Of a stretch of DNA of 5,689 nt, positions 1-5,689 are shown piece after piece. Each line of letters begins with the position of its first letter. Position 1 is the stretch's first letter. The translations under genes were made by a program, and so were the position numbers. The stretch lies in NCBI GenBank assembly GCA_021844725.1, contig JAKBSX010000231.1, positions 1-5,689 of the forward strand. Direction: 5' to 3'. The notes below the pieces were generated by a model. The model made no database searches. It saw only the letters and a program-made list of their open reading frames with translations, and was not told where the DNA came from. Source of the stretch: Actinomycetes bacterium (lineage in GTDB: Bacteria; Actinomycetota; Acidimicrobiia; Acidimicrobiales; Acidimicrobiaceae).

Positions 1-156
<156 letters not shown>

Positions 157-290
157 AAGCATTTAGGCTCTGAGCAACTGAAAGTCAAGAGGTAAGGAAA
201 ATATCCAGCTCTTGTTCAAATGTTAGGTTACAGCAAGCTGTGTGTTGATGCAGCAATGTTTTTGAGTGTCTAAAAAGAGGCAATAAAATT

Positions 291-2372
291 ATGGCAGGTA
301 GGGAATATCCCTTAGAGAAATATCGCAATATTGGCATCATGGCGCACATCGATGCTGGTAAAACCACAACTACGGAGCGAATTCTTTATTACACCGGGAA
401 AAATTACAAAATTGGAGAGGTCCACGAGGGTGCAGCGACCATGGACTGGATGGTCCAGGAGCAGGAGCGCGGAATAACTATCACCTCGGCGGCTACTACC
501 TGCTATTGGAAGGACTGCCGAATCAATATTATCGACACTCCAGGGCACGTCGATTTTACAGTAGAAGTAGAGCGTTCACTCAGGGTTCTTGATGGGGCCG
601 TAGCGGTATTCGATGCAGTGGCCGGCGTTGAGCCTCAAACTGAGACCGTATGGCGCCAGGCAAACAAGTACAACGTACCGCGTATGTGCTTTGTAAACAA
701 AATGGACCGGACCGGGGCAGACTTTTATCGTTGTGTCGACATGATACGGGACCGTCTTGACGCAAATGGCGTCGTGGTTCAGCTTCCAATTGGCGCCGAG
801 TCTGACTTTATCGGGGTCGTCGACATCATTGAGATGACGGCCTTGGTGTATGAAGACGTTCTTGGAGAAAAATACGACGTAGTTGAGATTCCCGAGAATC
901 TGATTGAGCTAGCCAAGAAGTATCACCATGATCTGATGGAGAATATTACCAACTTCGATGATAACTTGATGGAGAAGTATCTCTCCGATGAACCGATAAG
1001 TCCGCAGGAGCTGAGAAATTCACTTCGAGCCTCTACTGTGGCAGGTTTTACTGTCCCGATTTTATGTGGGTCGGCTTTCAAGAATAAGGGTGTGCAACCG
1101 ATGTTGGATGCAGTGGTGGACTATTTGCCATCACCGCTGGATCTTCCTCCATCAGCTGGTACTGATTTCAAGGGTGAAGAGATAACAAGGGAAGTCTCTG
1201 ACAGCGCCCCGTTTGCAGCACTTGCTTTCAAGATCATGAGTGACCCTTACGTCGGGAAGTTGACGTATTTCAGGGTTTATTCCGGTACTTTGGAAAAGGG
1301 TTCTACGGTACTCAATTCTACCAAAGACCGCAAAGAAAGAATCGGCCGCTTGTTATTGATGCACGCCAACACTCGGGAGGATATCGACCGAATTTCAACC
1401 GGTGATATTGTTGCTGCAGTTGGTTTGAAGAATACCACTACTGGAGACACCCTCTGTGACCCTGACAAGCCGATCATTCTGGAGTCTTTGGAATTCCCAG
1501 AGCCGGTCATCCATGTAGCGGTAGAACCGAAAACAAAAGTGGACCAGGACAAGCTTGGCAAGGCGCTGTATGCACTTTCTGAGGAAGACCCGACGTTCCG
1601 GGTTCATACCGACGAGGAAACCGGCCAAACCGTAATTTCGGGTATGGGTGAGCTCCACCTGGAGGTGCTGGTGGACCGGATGCTCAGGGAATTCAAAGTC
1701 GATGCTAACGTGGGTAAGCCACAGGTTGCCTATCGGGAAACGATTCGCAAGAGCGTTGAAAAAGTTGAGATGAAATATATTCGCCAAAGCGGTGGTAGGG
1801 GACAATATGGTCACGTGGTGATCAACATGGAGCCGACCGGTCCCGGCGGCGGTTATGAGTTCATCGATAAAATTACTGGTGGAGTGATTCCTAAAGAATA
1901 CATTCCCGCAGTGGATGCTGGAATTCAAGAAGCATTGGGTTCCGGTGTGTTGGCTGGGTATCCAACAGTGGATGTAAGAGTTACCTTGGTTTACGGCTCT
2001 TACCACGATGTGGACTCATCCGAAATGGCATTCAAAATTGCTGGTTCGATGGCTTTCAAGGAAGCAGCTCGAAAGGCATCTCCGGTACTTTTGGAGCCAA
2101 TAATGTCAGTAGAGGTAGTTACCCCTGAGGACTACATGGGAGATGTCATTGGAGATCTCTCGTCCAGAAGAGGAAAAGTCGAGGGAATGGATCAAAGAGG
2201 AGCGAATCACGTTATTCGTGCTCAGGTCCCCCTTTCTGAGATGTTCGGCTATGCTACTGATTTAAGGTCGCGAACTCAAGGTCGCGCGACCTATACTATG
2301 CAGTTCAACTCTTATCAGGAAGTTCCGGAGTCAATCTCGAAAGAGATTGTCGCCAGGGTCCGGGGAGAGTAG
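291..2372 (+). CDS. fusA: Elongation factor G
   Basis: EF-G is the cytosolic GTPase that drives tRNA-mRNA translocation and, with RRF, ribosome recycling. At 693 residues it is full length (family about 690-705). The GTPase motifs are intact: P-loop A-H-I-D-A-G-K-T at 18-25, switch I R-G-I-T-I at 60-64, D-T-P-G-H at 82-86 with the catalytic His86, and N-K-M-D at 136-139. The G5-type motif C-G-S-A-F-K-N follows near residue 260. Domain II follows from about residue 300, and the domain IV signature S-G-G-R-G-Q-Y-G-H is at 500-508. Domain V carries Y-M-G-D-V-I-G-D-L near 615-622 before R-R-G-K-V. The ATG at 291 is chosen because the family starts [15 protein letters not shown] and AAGAGG (275-280) sits 10 bases upstream. 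The wild-type-looking motifs suggest the canonical factor, not the fusidic-acid-type or spdA-like paralogues. It sits between rpsG and tuf, as in the classic str operon. Confidence 0.98.
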   Translation: MAGREYPLEKYRNIGIMAHIDAGKTTTTERILYYTGKNYKIGEVHEGAATMDWMVQEQERGITITSAATTCYWKDCRINIIDTPGHVDFTVEVERSLRVLDGAVAVFDAVAGVEPQTETVWRQANKYNVPRMCFVNKMDRTGADFYRCVDMIRDRLDANGVVVQLPIGAESDFIGVVDIIEMTALVYEDVLGEKYDVVEIPENLIELAKKYHHDLMENITNFDDNLMEKYLSDEPISPQELRNSLRASTVAGFTVPILCGSAFKNKGVQPMLDAVVDYLPSPLDLPPSAGTDFKGEEITREVSDSAPFAALAFKIMSDPYVGKLTYFRVYSGTLEKGSTVLNSTKDRKERIGRLLLMHANTREDIDRISTGDIVAAVGLKNTTTGDTLCDPDKPIILESLEFPEPVIHVAVEPKTKVDQDKLGKALYALSEEDPTFRVHTDEETGQTVISGMGELHLEVLVDRMLREFKVDANVGKPQVAYRETIRKSVEKVEMKYIRQSGGRGQYGHVVINMEPTGPGGGYEFIDKITGGVIPKEYIPAVDAGIQEALGSGVLAGYPTVDVRVTLVYGSYHDVDSSEMAFKIAGSMAFKEAARKASPVLLEPIMSVEVVTPEDYMGDVIGDLSSRRGKVEGMDQRGANHVIRAQVPLSEMFGYATDLRSRTQGRATYTMQFNSYQEVPESISKEIVARVRGE

Positions 2373-2399
2373 TCTGTAATGGTTCTATGTTCGTATCGC

Positions 2400-2418
2400 C
2401 GGCGCTTAGATAGCGTCG
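2400..2418 (+). promoter_or_regulatory. Small hairpin in the fusA-tuf spacer
   Basis: A 7-bp stem pairs 2400-2406 with 2412-2418 (one G.T wobble) around the loop TAGAT. It lies 12 bases before the GGAG (2431-2434) that is probably the tuf ribosome binding site. There is no T-run directly after it, so it does not read as an intrinsic terminator. It could be a processing or stability element; function is unknown and it may be incidental. Confidence 0.35.
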
Positions 2419-2446
2419 CTCTCACTAAACGGAGCAGTTTTTAATT

Positions 2447-3634
2447 ATGGCCAAGCAGAAGTTTGAGCGCTCTAAGCCTCACATCAATGTGGGTACAATG
2501 GGCCACATCGACCACGGAAAGACCACGCTCACAGCGGCCATCACAAAGACGCTGGCCGGCGTGAACCCACACGTGAAGTTTACTCCGTTCGATCAGATCG
2601 ATAAGGCACCAGAAGAAAGGGCACGTGGAATAACAATTTCCATTGCCCACGTAGAATATGAAACTGATCGCCGACACTACGCTCACGTAGACATGCCGGG
2701 TCACGCCGACTACATCAAGAACATGATCACCGGTGCCGCACAGGTGGATGGTGCGATTCTTGTTGTGTCAGCAGCTGATGGTCCCATGCCTCAAACTCGT
2801 GAGCACGTGCTTCTTGCACGTCAGGTGGGTGTTCCTTACATTGTCGTGGCTCTCAACAAAGCCGACATGGTTGATGATGAGGAACTGCTGGACCTGGTGG
2901 AGTTGGAAGTTCGCGAACTACTCAACGAGTACGAGTTTCCTGGTGACGACACACCGATTGTAAGGGTATCAGCTCTAAAGGCGCTCGAGGGAGACGAAGA
3001 ATGGGCTTCCAAGATCGTCGAGCTAATGGCGGCTGTTGATGATTACATTCCGGAGCCGGAGCGTGATATCGACAAGCCATTCCTTATGCCTATTGAGGAC
3101 GTATTCACCATCCAGGGTCGAGGAACAGTCGTCACTGGAAAGGTAGAATCGGGTATCCTTAAGGTCGGGGATGAAATCGAAATCGTTGGACTTCGCGATA
3201 CCCAGAAGACGGTTTGTACCGGTGTTGAAATGTTCAATAAGTTGCTCGATGAAGGACGCGCAGGTGATAACATCGGTGCTCTTCTACGTGGAACTAAGAA
3301 GACTGATGTAGAGCGTGGTCAGGTTTTGTGTAAGCCAGGCAGCATCACTCCTCACACCAATTTCGAGGCAAACGTGTACGTGTTGTCGAAAGAGGAAGGT
3401 GGACGTCACAAGCCATTCTTCAATAACTACCGTCCACAGTTTTACTTCCGTACCACTGATGTGACTGGAACCATCACTCTCCCAGAGGGGACAGAGATGG
3501 TTCTACCTGGTGACAACGTTACCATGACTGTTGAGCTTGGAAAGCCGATCGCTATGGATGAGGGTCTTCGCTTCGCTATTCGTGAAGGTGGACGTACTGT
3601 AGGCGCTGGTCGAGTAACCAAGATTCTCAAGTAA
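2447..3634 (+). CDS. tuf: Elongation factor Tu
   Basis: EF-Tu carries aminoacyl-tRNA to the ribosomal A site as a GTP complex and is the most abundant protein in many bacteria. The product has 395 residues, the normal length. Domain 1 shows the P-loop G-H-I-D-H-G-K-T at 19-26, R-G-I-T-I at 60-64, D-M-P-G-H at 82-86 with catalytic His86, N-K-A-D at 137-140 and S-A-L-K at 175-178. Domains 2 and 3 include R-G-T-V-V-T-G near 225-231, [25 protein letters not shown], and the terminal [18 protein letters not shown] and the overall wording point to Actinobacteria. Most bacteria have Cys, and many actinobacteria Ala, where this protein has Met83. The start fits the family N-terminus (M-A-K-x-K-F-x-R); the GGAG at 2431-2434 is 12 bases away, a rather long spacing. 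A 126-base piece (3122-3247, residues 226-267) recurs inverted at the right edge of the window. Confidence 0.98.
   Translation: MAKQKFERSKPHINVGTMGHIDHGKTTLTAAITKTLAGVNPHVKFTPFDQIDKAPEERARGITISIAHVEYETDRRHYAHVDMPGHADYIKNMITGAAQVDGAILVVSAADGPMPQTREHVLLARQVGVPYIVVALNKADMVDDEELLDLVELEVRELLNEYEFPGDDTPIVRVSALKALEGDEEWASKIVELMAAVDDYIPEPERDIDKPFLMPIEDVFTIQGRGTVVTGKVESGILKVGDEIEIVGLRDTQKTVCTGVEMFNKLLDEGRAGDNIGALLRGTKKTDVERGQVLCKPGSITPHTNFEANVYVLSKEEGGRHKPFFNNYRPQFYFRTTDVTGTITLPEGTEMVLPGDNVTMTVELGKPIAMDEGLRFAIREGGRTVGAGRVTKILK
3122..3247. repeat. Inverted repeat, copy A (within tuf)
   Basis: This segment of tuf domain 2 is identical, in reverse complement, to 5564-5689: all 126 bases match when compared base by base. 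It is in its normal place here, in frame with a perfect EF-Tu, so this copy is the native one. Confidence 0.97.
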
Positions 3635-3650
3635 CAAATTAGTTGTATAA

Positions 3651-3688
3651 GGGCATGGGCTTGCCGGATGACCCGGCGGCCTGTGCCC
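3651..3688 (+). promoter_or_regulatory. Long GC-rich hairpin after tuf
   Basis: The hairpin starts 16 bases after the tuf stop. Its outer stem pairs 3651-3656 with 3683-3688, its middle part 3657-3661 with 3678-3682, and its inner stem 3663-3667 (GCCGG) with 3673-3677 (CCGGC). The loop is ATGAC and T3662 is the only bulge. There are about 16 base pairs in all, three of them G.T. No T-run follows (the next bases are TGGTTCAAATC), so it is not a standard intrinsic terminator. It may partially terminate transcription, protect the abundant tuf mRNA 3' end, or form part of an S10 leader. Role is inferred only from position and stability. Confidence 0.6.
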
Positions 3689-3712
3689 TGGTTCAAATCA
3701 CGTATTATGTTT

Positions 3713-3737
3713 GATGCAATCCAAATTGGGTTGCATC
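3713..3737 (+). promoter_or_regulatory. Hairpin in the rpsJ leader
   Basis: The arms 3713-3723 and 3727-3737 (GATGCAATCCA and its partner) form an 11-bp stem with one T.G pair and an AAT loop. It ends 15 bases before the rpsJ Shine-Dalgarno AAGGA (3753-3757). Its place upstream of rpsJ matches that of the S10 leader which L4 binds in E. coli, but no sequence match to that leader is claimed. There is no T-run after it, so a role in translation or RNA stability is likelier than termination. Confidence 0.55.
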
Positions 3738-3762
3738 GGTACAGCTGGCACTAAGGATAGCG

Positions 3763-4089
3763 ATGGCTGATAGCAGCAAACAAAGAATTAGAATCCGCTT
3801 GAAGGCTTACGATCATGAGCTAATTGACAATTCAACTAAGAAGATTGTCGATACGGTTTTGCGTACCTCGGCAAAGGTGCAGGGGCCAGTGCCTCTGCCT
3901 ACCGAGAAGCATCGCTACACAGTGATTCGTTCGCCGCACAAGTACAAGGATTCGAGAGAGCACTTTGAGATGAGAGTCCATAAGAGGCTTCTCGATATAG
4001 TAGATCACACTCCGAAGACTGTGGATTCATTGCAAAGACTGGATTTGCCGGCTGGGGTGGATATAGAGATCAAGATTCAAAACGCCTAG
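3763..4089 (+). CDS. rpsJ: 30S ribosomal protein S10
   Basis: S10 (NusE) is a 3' domain protein of the small subunit head and also a subunit of the NusB-S10 antitermination complex. The 108 residues are slightly more than the common 101-105, from a short N-terminal extension (M-A-D-S-S-K-Q) and a two-residue tail after E-I-K-I-Q. Family landmarks are [14 protein letters not shown] at 9-22, V-x-G-P-V-P-L-P-T at 39-47, [13 protein letters not shown] at 57-69, and [12 protein letters not shown] near the end. K-Y in the S-P-H-K-Y-K-D loop is the actinobacterial form; E. coli has V-N. The ATG at 3763 is supported by AAGGA (3753-3757) at 5-base spacing. It usually opens the S10 operon, and here follows tuf directly, as in actinobacteria where str and S10 operons adjoin. 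Confidence 0.97.
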   Translation: MADSSKQRIRIRLKAYDHELIDNSTKKIVDTVLRTSAKVQGPVPLPTEKHRYTVIRSPHKYKDSREHFEMRVHKRLLDIVDHTPKTVDSLQRLDLPAGVDIEIKIQNA

Positions 4090-4211
4090 TTTGGGTATAG
4101 CTCCCGAACTGATAGGTGAAGTTTCCGTCTATACTTATTTGAACTTCCGTTGAGTATGACGTCCAGGTTGGCCCGGTTTAGTTCGGGTACCGCTTGGCAA
4201 AACAGATCGAA

Positions 4212-4236
4212 GCTCCGTCGGCTATGCCTGCGGAGC
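4212..4236 (+). promoter_or_regulatory. Strong hairpin in the rplC leader
   Basis: GCTCCG (4212-4217) pairs with CGGAGC (4231-4236), and GGC (4220-4222) with GCC (4226-4228) across a TAT loop. They are joined through one T.G pair and one C.T mismatch. It lies 5 bases upstream of the next hairpin, so the two could stack or fold one after the other during transcription. Confidence 0.6.
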
Positions 4237-4241
4237 GTTTG

Positions 4242-4265
4242 TGTGTGATTGATCACACAGTTTTT
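4242..4265 (+). terminator. Terminator-like hairpin (possible attenuator) before rplC
   Basis: TGTGTGAT (4242-4249) and ATCACACA (4252-4259) are perfect inverted arms, followed by G and five T (4261-4265). A 7-bp stem with a TTGA loop is the likely RNA form. The shape is that of a short intrinsic terminator, though the stem is A/T-rich and the T-run brief, so termination would be partial. It ends 7 bases before the rplC Shine-Dalgarno GAAGGA (4273-4278), so complete termination would silence rplC and rplD; attenuation makes more sense. The same dyad could instead be a DNA-binding protein site, as it reads TGTGA-N4-TCACA. Confidence 0.45.
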
Positions 4266-4285
4266 AAGAGACGAAGGATTTTACG

Positions 4286-4927
4286 ATGGCAACAAAGGCG
4301 ATCGTCGGCGAAAAGGTCGGCATGACTCAGATCTGGGATGACCAGAATCGTGCAGTCGCTGTGACTGTTATTAAGATCGCCCCGGTACGGGTCGTTCAGG
4401 CTAAAACGCCTGAAACCGACGGTTATTCCGCTCTGCAGATAACCTATGGCTTTAAGAAAGAGTCAAAGTTATCTAAGCCGCTCGCGGGTCATTATCGTTC
4501 GGCCGGGGTAGAGCCAGGTAAGAGGCTCGTGGAGATACGCGTCGATGACACCAACGGGATGGTTCCCGGTACGGAAATCACGGCAGAGCAGTTGGTAGCT
4601 GGTGAGCTGGTTGACGTGACTGCGATATCCAAGGGACATGGTTTTTCCGGTGGAATGAAGAGGCATAATTTCAAGGGTCAGGGCGGTTCGCACGGTAACC
4701 ACAAGCATCACCGGGCCCCAGGTTCTATAGGGGCTTGTGCTACTCCTGCACGTGTTTTTAAAGGCACCCGTATGGCAGGACAGTATGGTAGCGAAAAGGT
4801 GACAACCCAAAACTTGCTGGTTATGCGATCAGACCCGGACCGCCAGATTGTGCTTATAAAAGGCGCGGTACCTGGACCCAGAGGCGGTTTGGTAGTTCTT
4901 CGCAATGCTGTGAAAGGTGGTAATTAG
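4286..4927 (+). CDS. rplC: 50S ribosomal protein L3
   Basis: L3 is an early-assembly 23S rRNA-binding protein whose long extension reaches near the peptidyl transferase centre. The 213 residues are the usual bacterial length. It opens A-I-V-G-E-K-V-G-M-T-Q-I-W (typical G-x-K-x-G-M-T-Q-I) and carries the L3 signature F-S-G-G-M-K-R-H-N-F-K-G at about 120-131. S-H-G-N-H-K-H-H-R-A-P-G-S-I-G and R-V-F-K-G-T-R-M-A-G-Q-Y-G follow, then the C-terminal K-G-A-V-P-G-P-R-G-G. At 149-155 it reads G-A-C-A-T-P-A, resembling actinobacterial G-G-C-A-T-P-G, so the glutamine methylated in E. coli L3 is not present. The ATG at 4286 follows GAAGGA (4273-4278) with 7-base spacing. It ends two bases before rplD, so they share one transcript. 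The structured spacer just upstream suggests the pair may be controlled separately from rpsJ. Confidence 0.97.
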   Translation: MATKAIVGEKVGMTQIWDDQNRAVAVTVIKIAPVRVVQAKTPETDGYSALQITYGFKKESKLSKPLAGHYRSAGVEPGKRLVEIRVDDTNGMVPGTEITAEQLVAGELVDVTAISKGHGFSGGMKRHNFKGQGGSHGNHKHHRAPGSIGACATPARVFKGTRMAGQYGSEKVTTQNLLVMRSDPDRQIVLIKGAVPGPRGGLVVLRNAVKGGN

Positions 4928-4929
4928 TC

Positions 4930-5577
4930 ATGGCTTTCGCACAAGCGGAGAGAGAGCTGGTGCAGGTTAGCGTCACCAAGCGAAATCAAAAGGGCGAAGA
5001 TCTGGGTCAGATTGATCTCGATCCGATGATCTTTGGACATCAGCCCAACATTGCCCTATTGCATCAGGTCGTAACTGCTCAGCTAGCGGCTGCAAGGGCG
5101 GGTACTCAGAGTACCAAGACTCGGGCCGAAGTTTCCGGAGGTGGAGCGAAGCCTTTTCGTCAGAAAGGTACTGGTCGGGCCAGGCAGGGTTCTACCAGGT
5201 CTCCGCAGTGGGCTGGCGGAGGAGTTGCTCTCGGGCCAAAGCCACGTAAATATACCCAGAAGACTCCTAAGAAGATGATACGTCTGGCTTTACTGCAGGC
5301 ATTGTCGGACCGGGCACAGTCGGGAGCAATTGTAGTTCTCGATGGATGGGATTTCCCAACTATTAAGACCAAGGACGCGATAGCCGCCCTCAAGGCTTTG
5401 AATCTTTCAGGCAGAATTCTGTTGGTTGTGGATCCTTATGACTACAACACTGTTAGAAGCTTTGGCAACATTCCCGAGGTTCAACTTTTAGATATTGAAG
5501 AGCTCAATGCATATGACATCTTAAAGAGCGACGTTGTTGTTTTTAGCGAGAACGTTCTCCCTGGAGCAACTTATTGA
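4930..5577 (+). CDS. rplD: 50S ribosomal protein L4, 3' end replaced by antisense tuf
   Basis: L4 binds 23S rRNA, lines the peptide exit tunnel through a long loop and, in E. coli, represses its own operon. Residues 1 to about 211 are clearly L4: the loop [20 protein letters not shown] at 63-82, [16 protein letters not shown] at 83-98, and the late [10 protein letters not shown]. The start at 4930 is backed by AAAGGTGG (4913-4920), 9 bases upstream, and lies 2 bases after the rplC stop. From 5564 the DNA is antisense tuf, so the final A-T-Y and the TGA at 5575-5577 are not L4's own, and the true end is missing. L4 normally ends soon after N-A-Y-D-x-L-x-x-D-x-V-V-F, so probably only a short tail, perhaps some 5-20 residues, is lost. 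Treat it as 3' partial at about 5563. Confidence 0.93.
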   Translation: MAFAQAERELVQVSVTKRNQKGEDLGQIDLDPMIFGHQPNIALLHQVVTAQLAAARAGTQSTKTRAEVSGGGAKPFRQKGTGRARQGSTRSPQWAGGGVALGPKPRKYTQKTPKKMIRLALLQALSDRAQSGAIVVLDGWDFPTIKTKDAIAALKALNLSGRILLVVDPYDYNTVRSFGNIPEVQLLDIEELNAYDILKSDVVVFSENVLPGATY

Positions 5578-5689
5578 ACATTTCAACACCGGTACAAACC
5601 GTCTTCTGGGTATCGCGAAGTCCAACGATTTCGATTTCATCCCCGACCTTAAGGATACCCGATTCTACCTTTCCAGTGACGACTGTTCC
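5564..5689 (-). repeat. Inverted repeat, copy B (antisense tuf fragment at right edge)
   Basis: These 126 bases are an exact reverse complement of 3122-3247 and read on the - strand as EF-Tu residues 226-267. The match starts within the rplD frame and runs to the last base of the window. The base just outside (5563 G) does not match its partner, so the boundary is sharp. Nothing here encodes rplW, which should follow rplD. A perfect, unmutated inverted copy fused into a ribosomal gene argues for a chimeric junction rather than a real second tuf. Confidence 0.97.

Larger units (their letters stand above)
4090..4285 (+). promoter_or_regulatory. Structured leader-like spacer before rplC
   Basis: This 196-base gap between rpsJ and rplC holds no plausible gene but several pairings. 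A long-range stem joins 4103-4112 and 4178-4187 (10 bp, one wobble). Inside it, 4118-4124 pairs with 4141-4147. Downstream come a strong hairpin (4212-4236) and a terminator-like hairpin (4242-4265). Most bacteria have a short rpsJ-rplC gap, so this looks like an added control region, perhaps an autogenous attenuator. A weak -10-like TATACT at 4130-4135 has no good -35 partner, so an internal promoter is not supported. Confidence 0.5.

Noticed and set aside
186..240. Two mutually exclusive small stems (186-191 with 209-214, and 206-210 with 236-240) in the rpsG-fusA spacer, suggesting a switch
   Set aside because: Each has only 5-7 pairs with loops of about 17-25 bases, which is expected by chance in a 134-base spacer.
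245..274. Promoter-like TTGATG (245-250) and TCTAAA (269-274) before fusA
   Set aside because: Both match the consensus at only four of six bases, and the -10 would touch the fusA Shine-Dalgarno at 275-280, leaving almost no leader.
1395..2006. Long open frame on the - strand inside fusA (203 residues)
   Set aside because: It lies wholly opposite highly conserved EF-G codons and its translation shows no recognisable domain, so it is a shadow of fusA.
3683..3702. GGTTCAAATC resembles the T-loop of a tRNA, next to a strong stem
   Set aside because: The bases around it do not form a 5-bp T stem, and no acceptor, D or anticodon arms can be laid out. It is a chance match beside a hairpin.
4130..4135. 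TATACT as a -10 box for an rplC promoter
   Set aside because: No TTGACA-like box lies 16-18 bases upstream and there is no extended -10 TG. The motif falls in the loop of a predicted hairpin.
5564..5689. A genuine second tuf gene on the - strand
   Set aside because: Duplicate tuf genes are common, but this copy is cut off within rplD, is perfectly identical only over the fragment seen, and joins at a 126-base match running to the edge, so a junction artefact is simpler.

Overview
The window holds a stretch of a bacterial str/S10 ribosomal-protein region, all on the + strand: the 3' end of rpsG (S7), then fusA (EF-G), tuf (EF-Tu), rpsJ (S10), rplC (L3) and rplD (L4). The EF-Tu, S7, L3 and S10 sequences look actinobacterial: NKAD in EF-Tu, [10 protein letters not shown] in S10, [20 protein letters not shown] in S7, and G-x-C-A-T-P in L3. 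Moderate G+C (about half by eye) and the EF-Tu/L4 wording make an uncultured Acidimicrobiia-like lineage my best guess. That placement is from memory of the families, not from a search.

Layout: 1-156 is the S7 C-terminus; 157-290 is a 134-base spacer; 291-2372 is fusA; 2373-2446 is a short spacer with one hairpin; 2447-3634 is tuf; 3635-3762 is a spacer with two strong hairpins; 3763-4089 is rpsJ; 4090-4285 is an unusually long, structured spacer ending in a terminator-like hairpin just before the rplC ribosome binding site; 4286-4927 is rplC; 4930-5577 is the rplD reading frame. rplC and rplD are only 2 bases apart and surely cotranscribed. The genes work together: EF-Tu delivers aminoacyl-tRNA, EF-G translocates, and S7, S10, L3 and L4 build the ribosome they act on.

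The most important observation is at the right edge. Bases 5564-5689 are an exact reverse complement of bases 3122-3247 inside tuf, 126 of 126. The rplD frame therefore runs into antisense tuf and takes its stop codon from it, and rplW, expected next, is absent. This looks much more like a chimeric junction (amplification or assembly) than biology, so the L4 C-terminus should not be trusted. The left edge also looks disturbed: the first 25 bases form a near-perfect hairpin, and the S7 frame only matches its family from about base 19.

I see no transposase, CRISPR array, tRNA, rRNA or novel gene system. The best biological candidate for something undescribed is the 196-base leader-like spacer between rpsJ and rplC, possibly a relocated autogenous attenuator.
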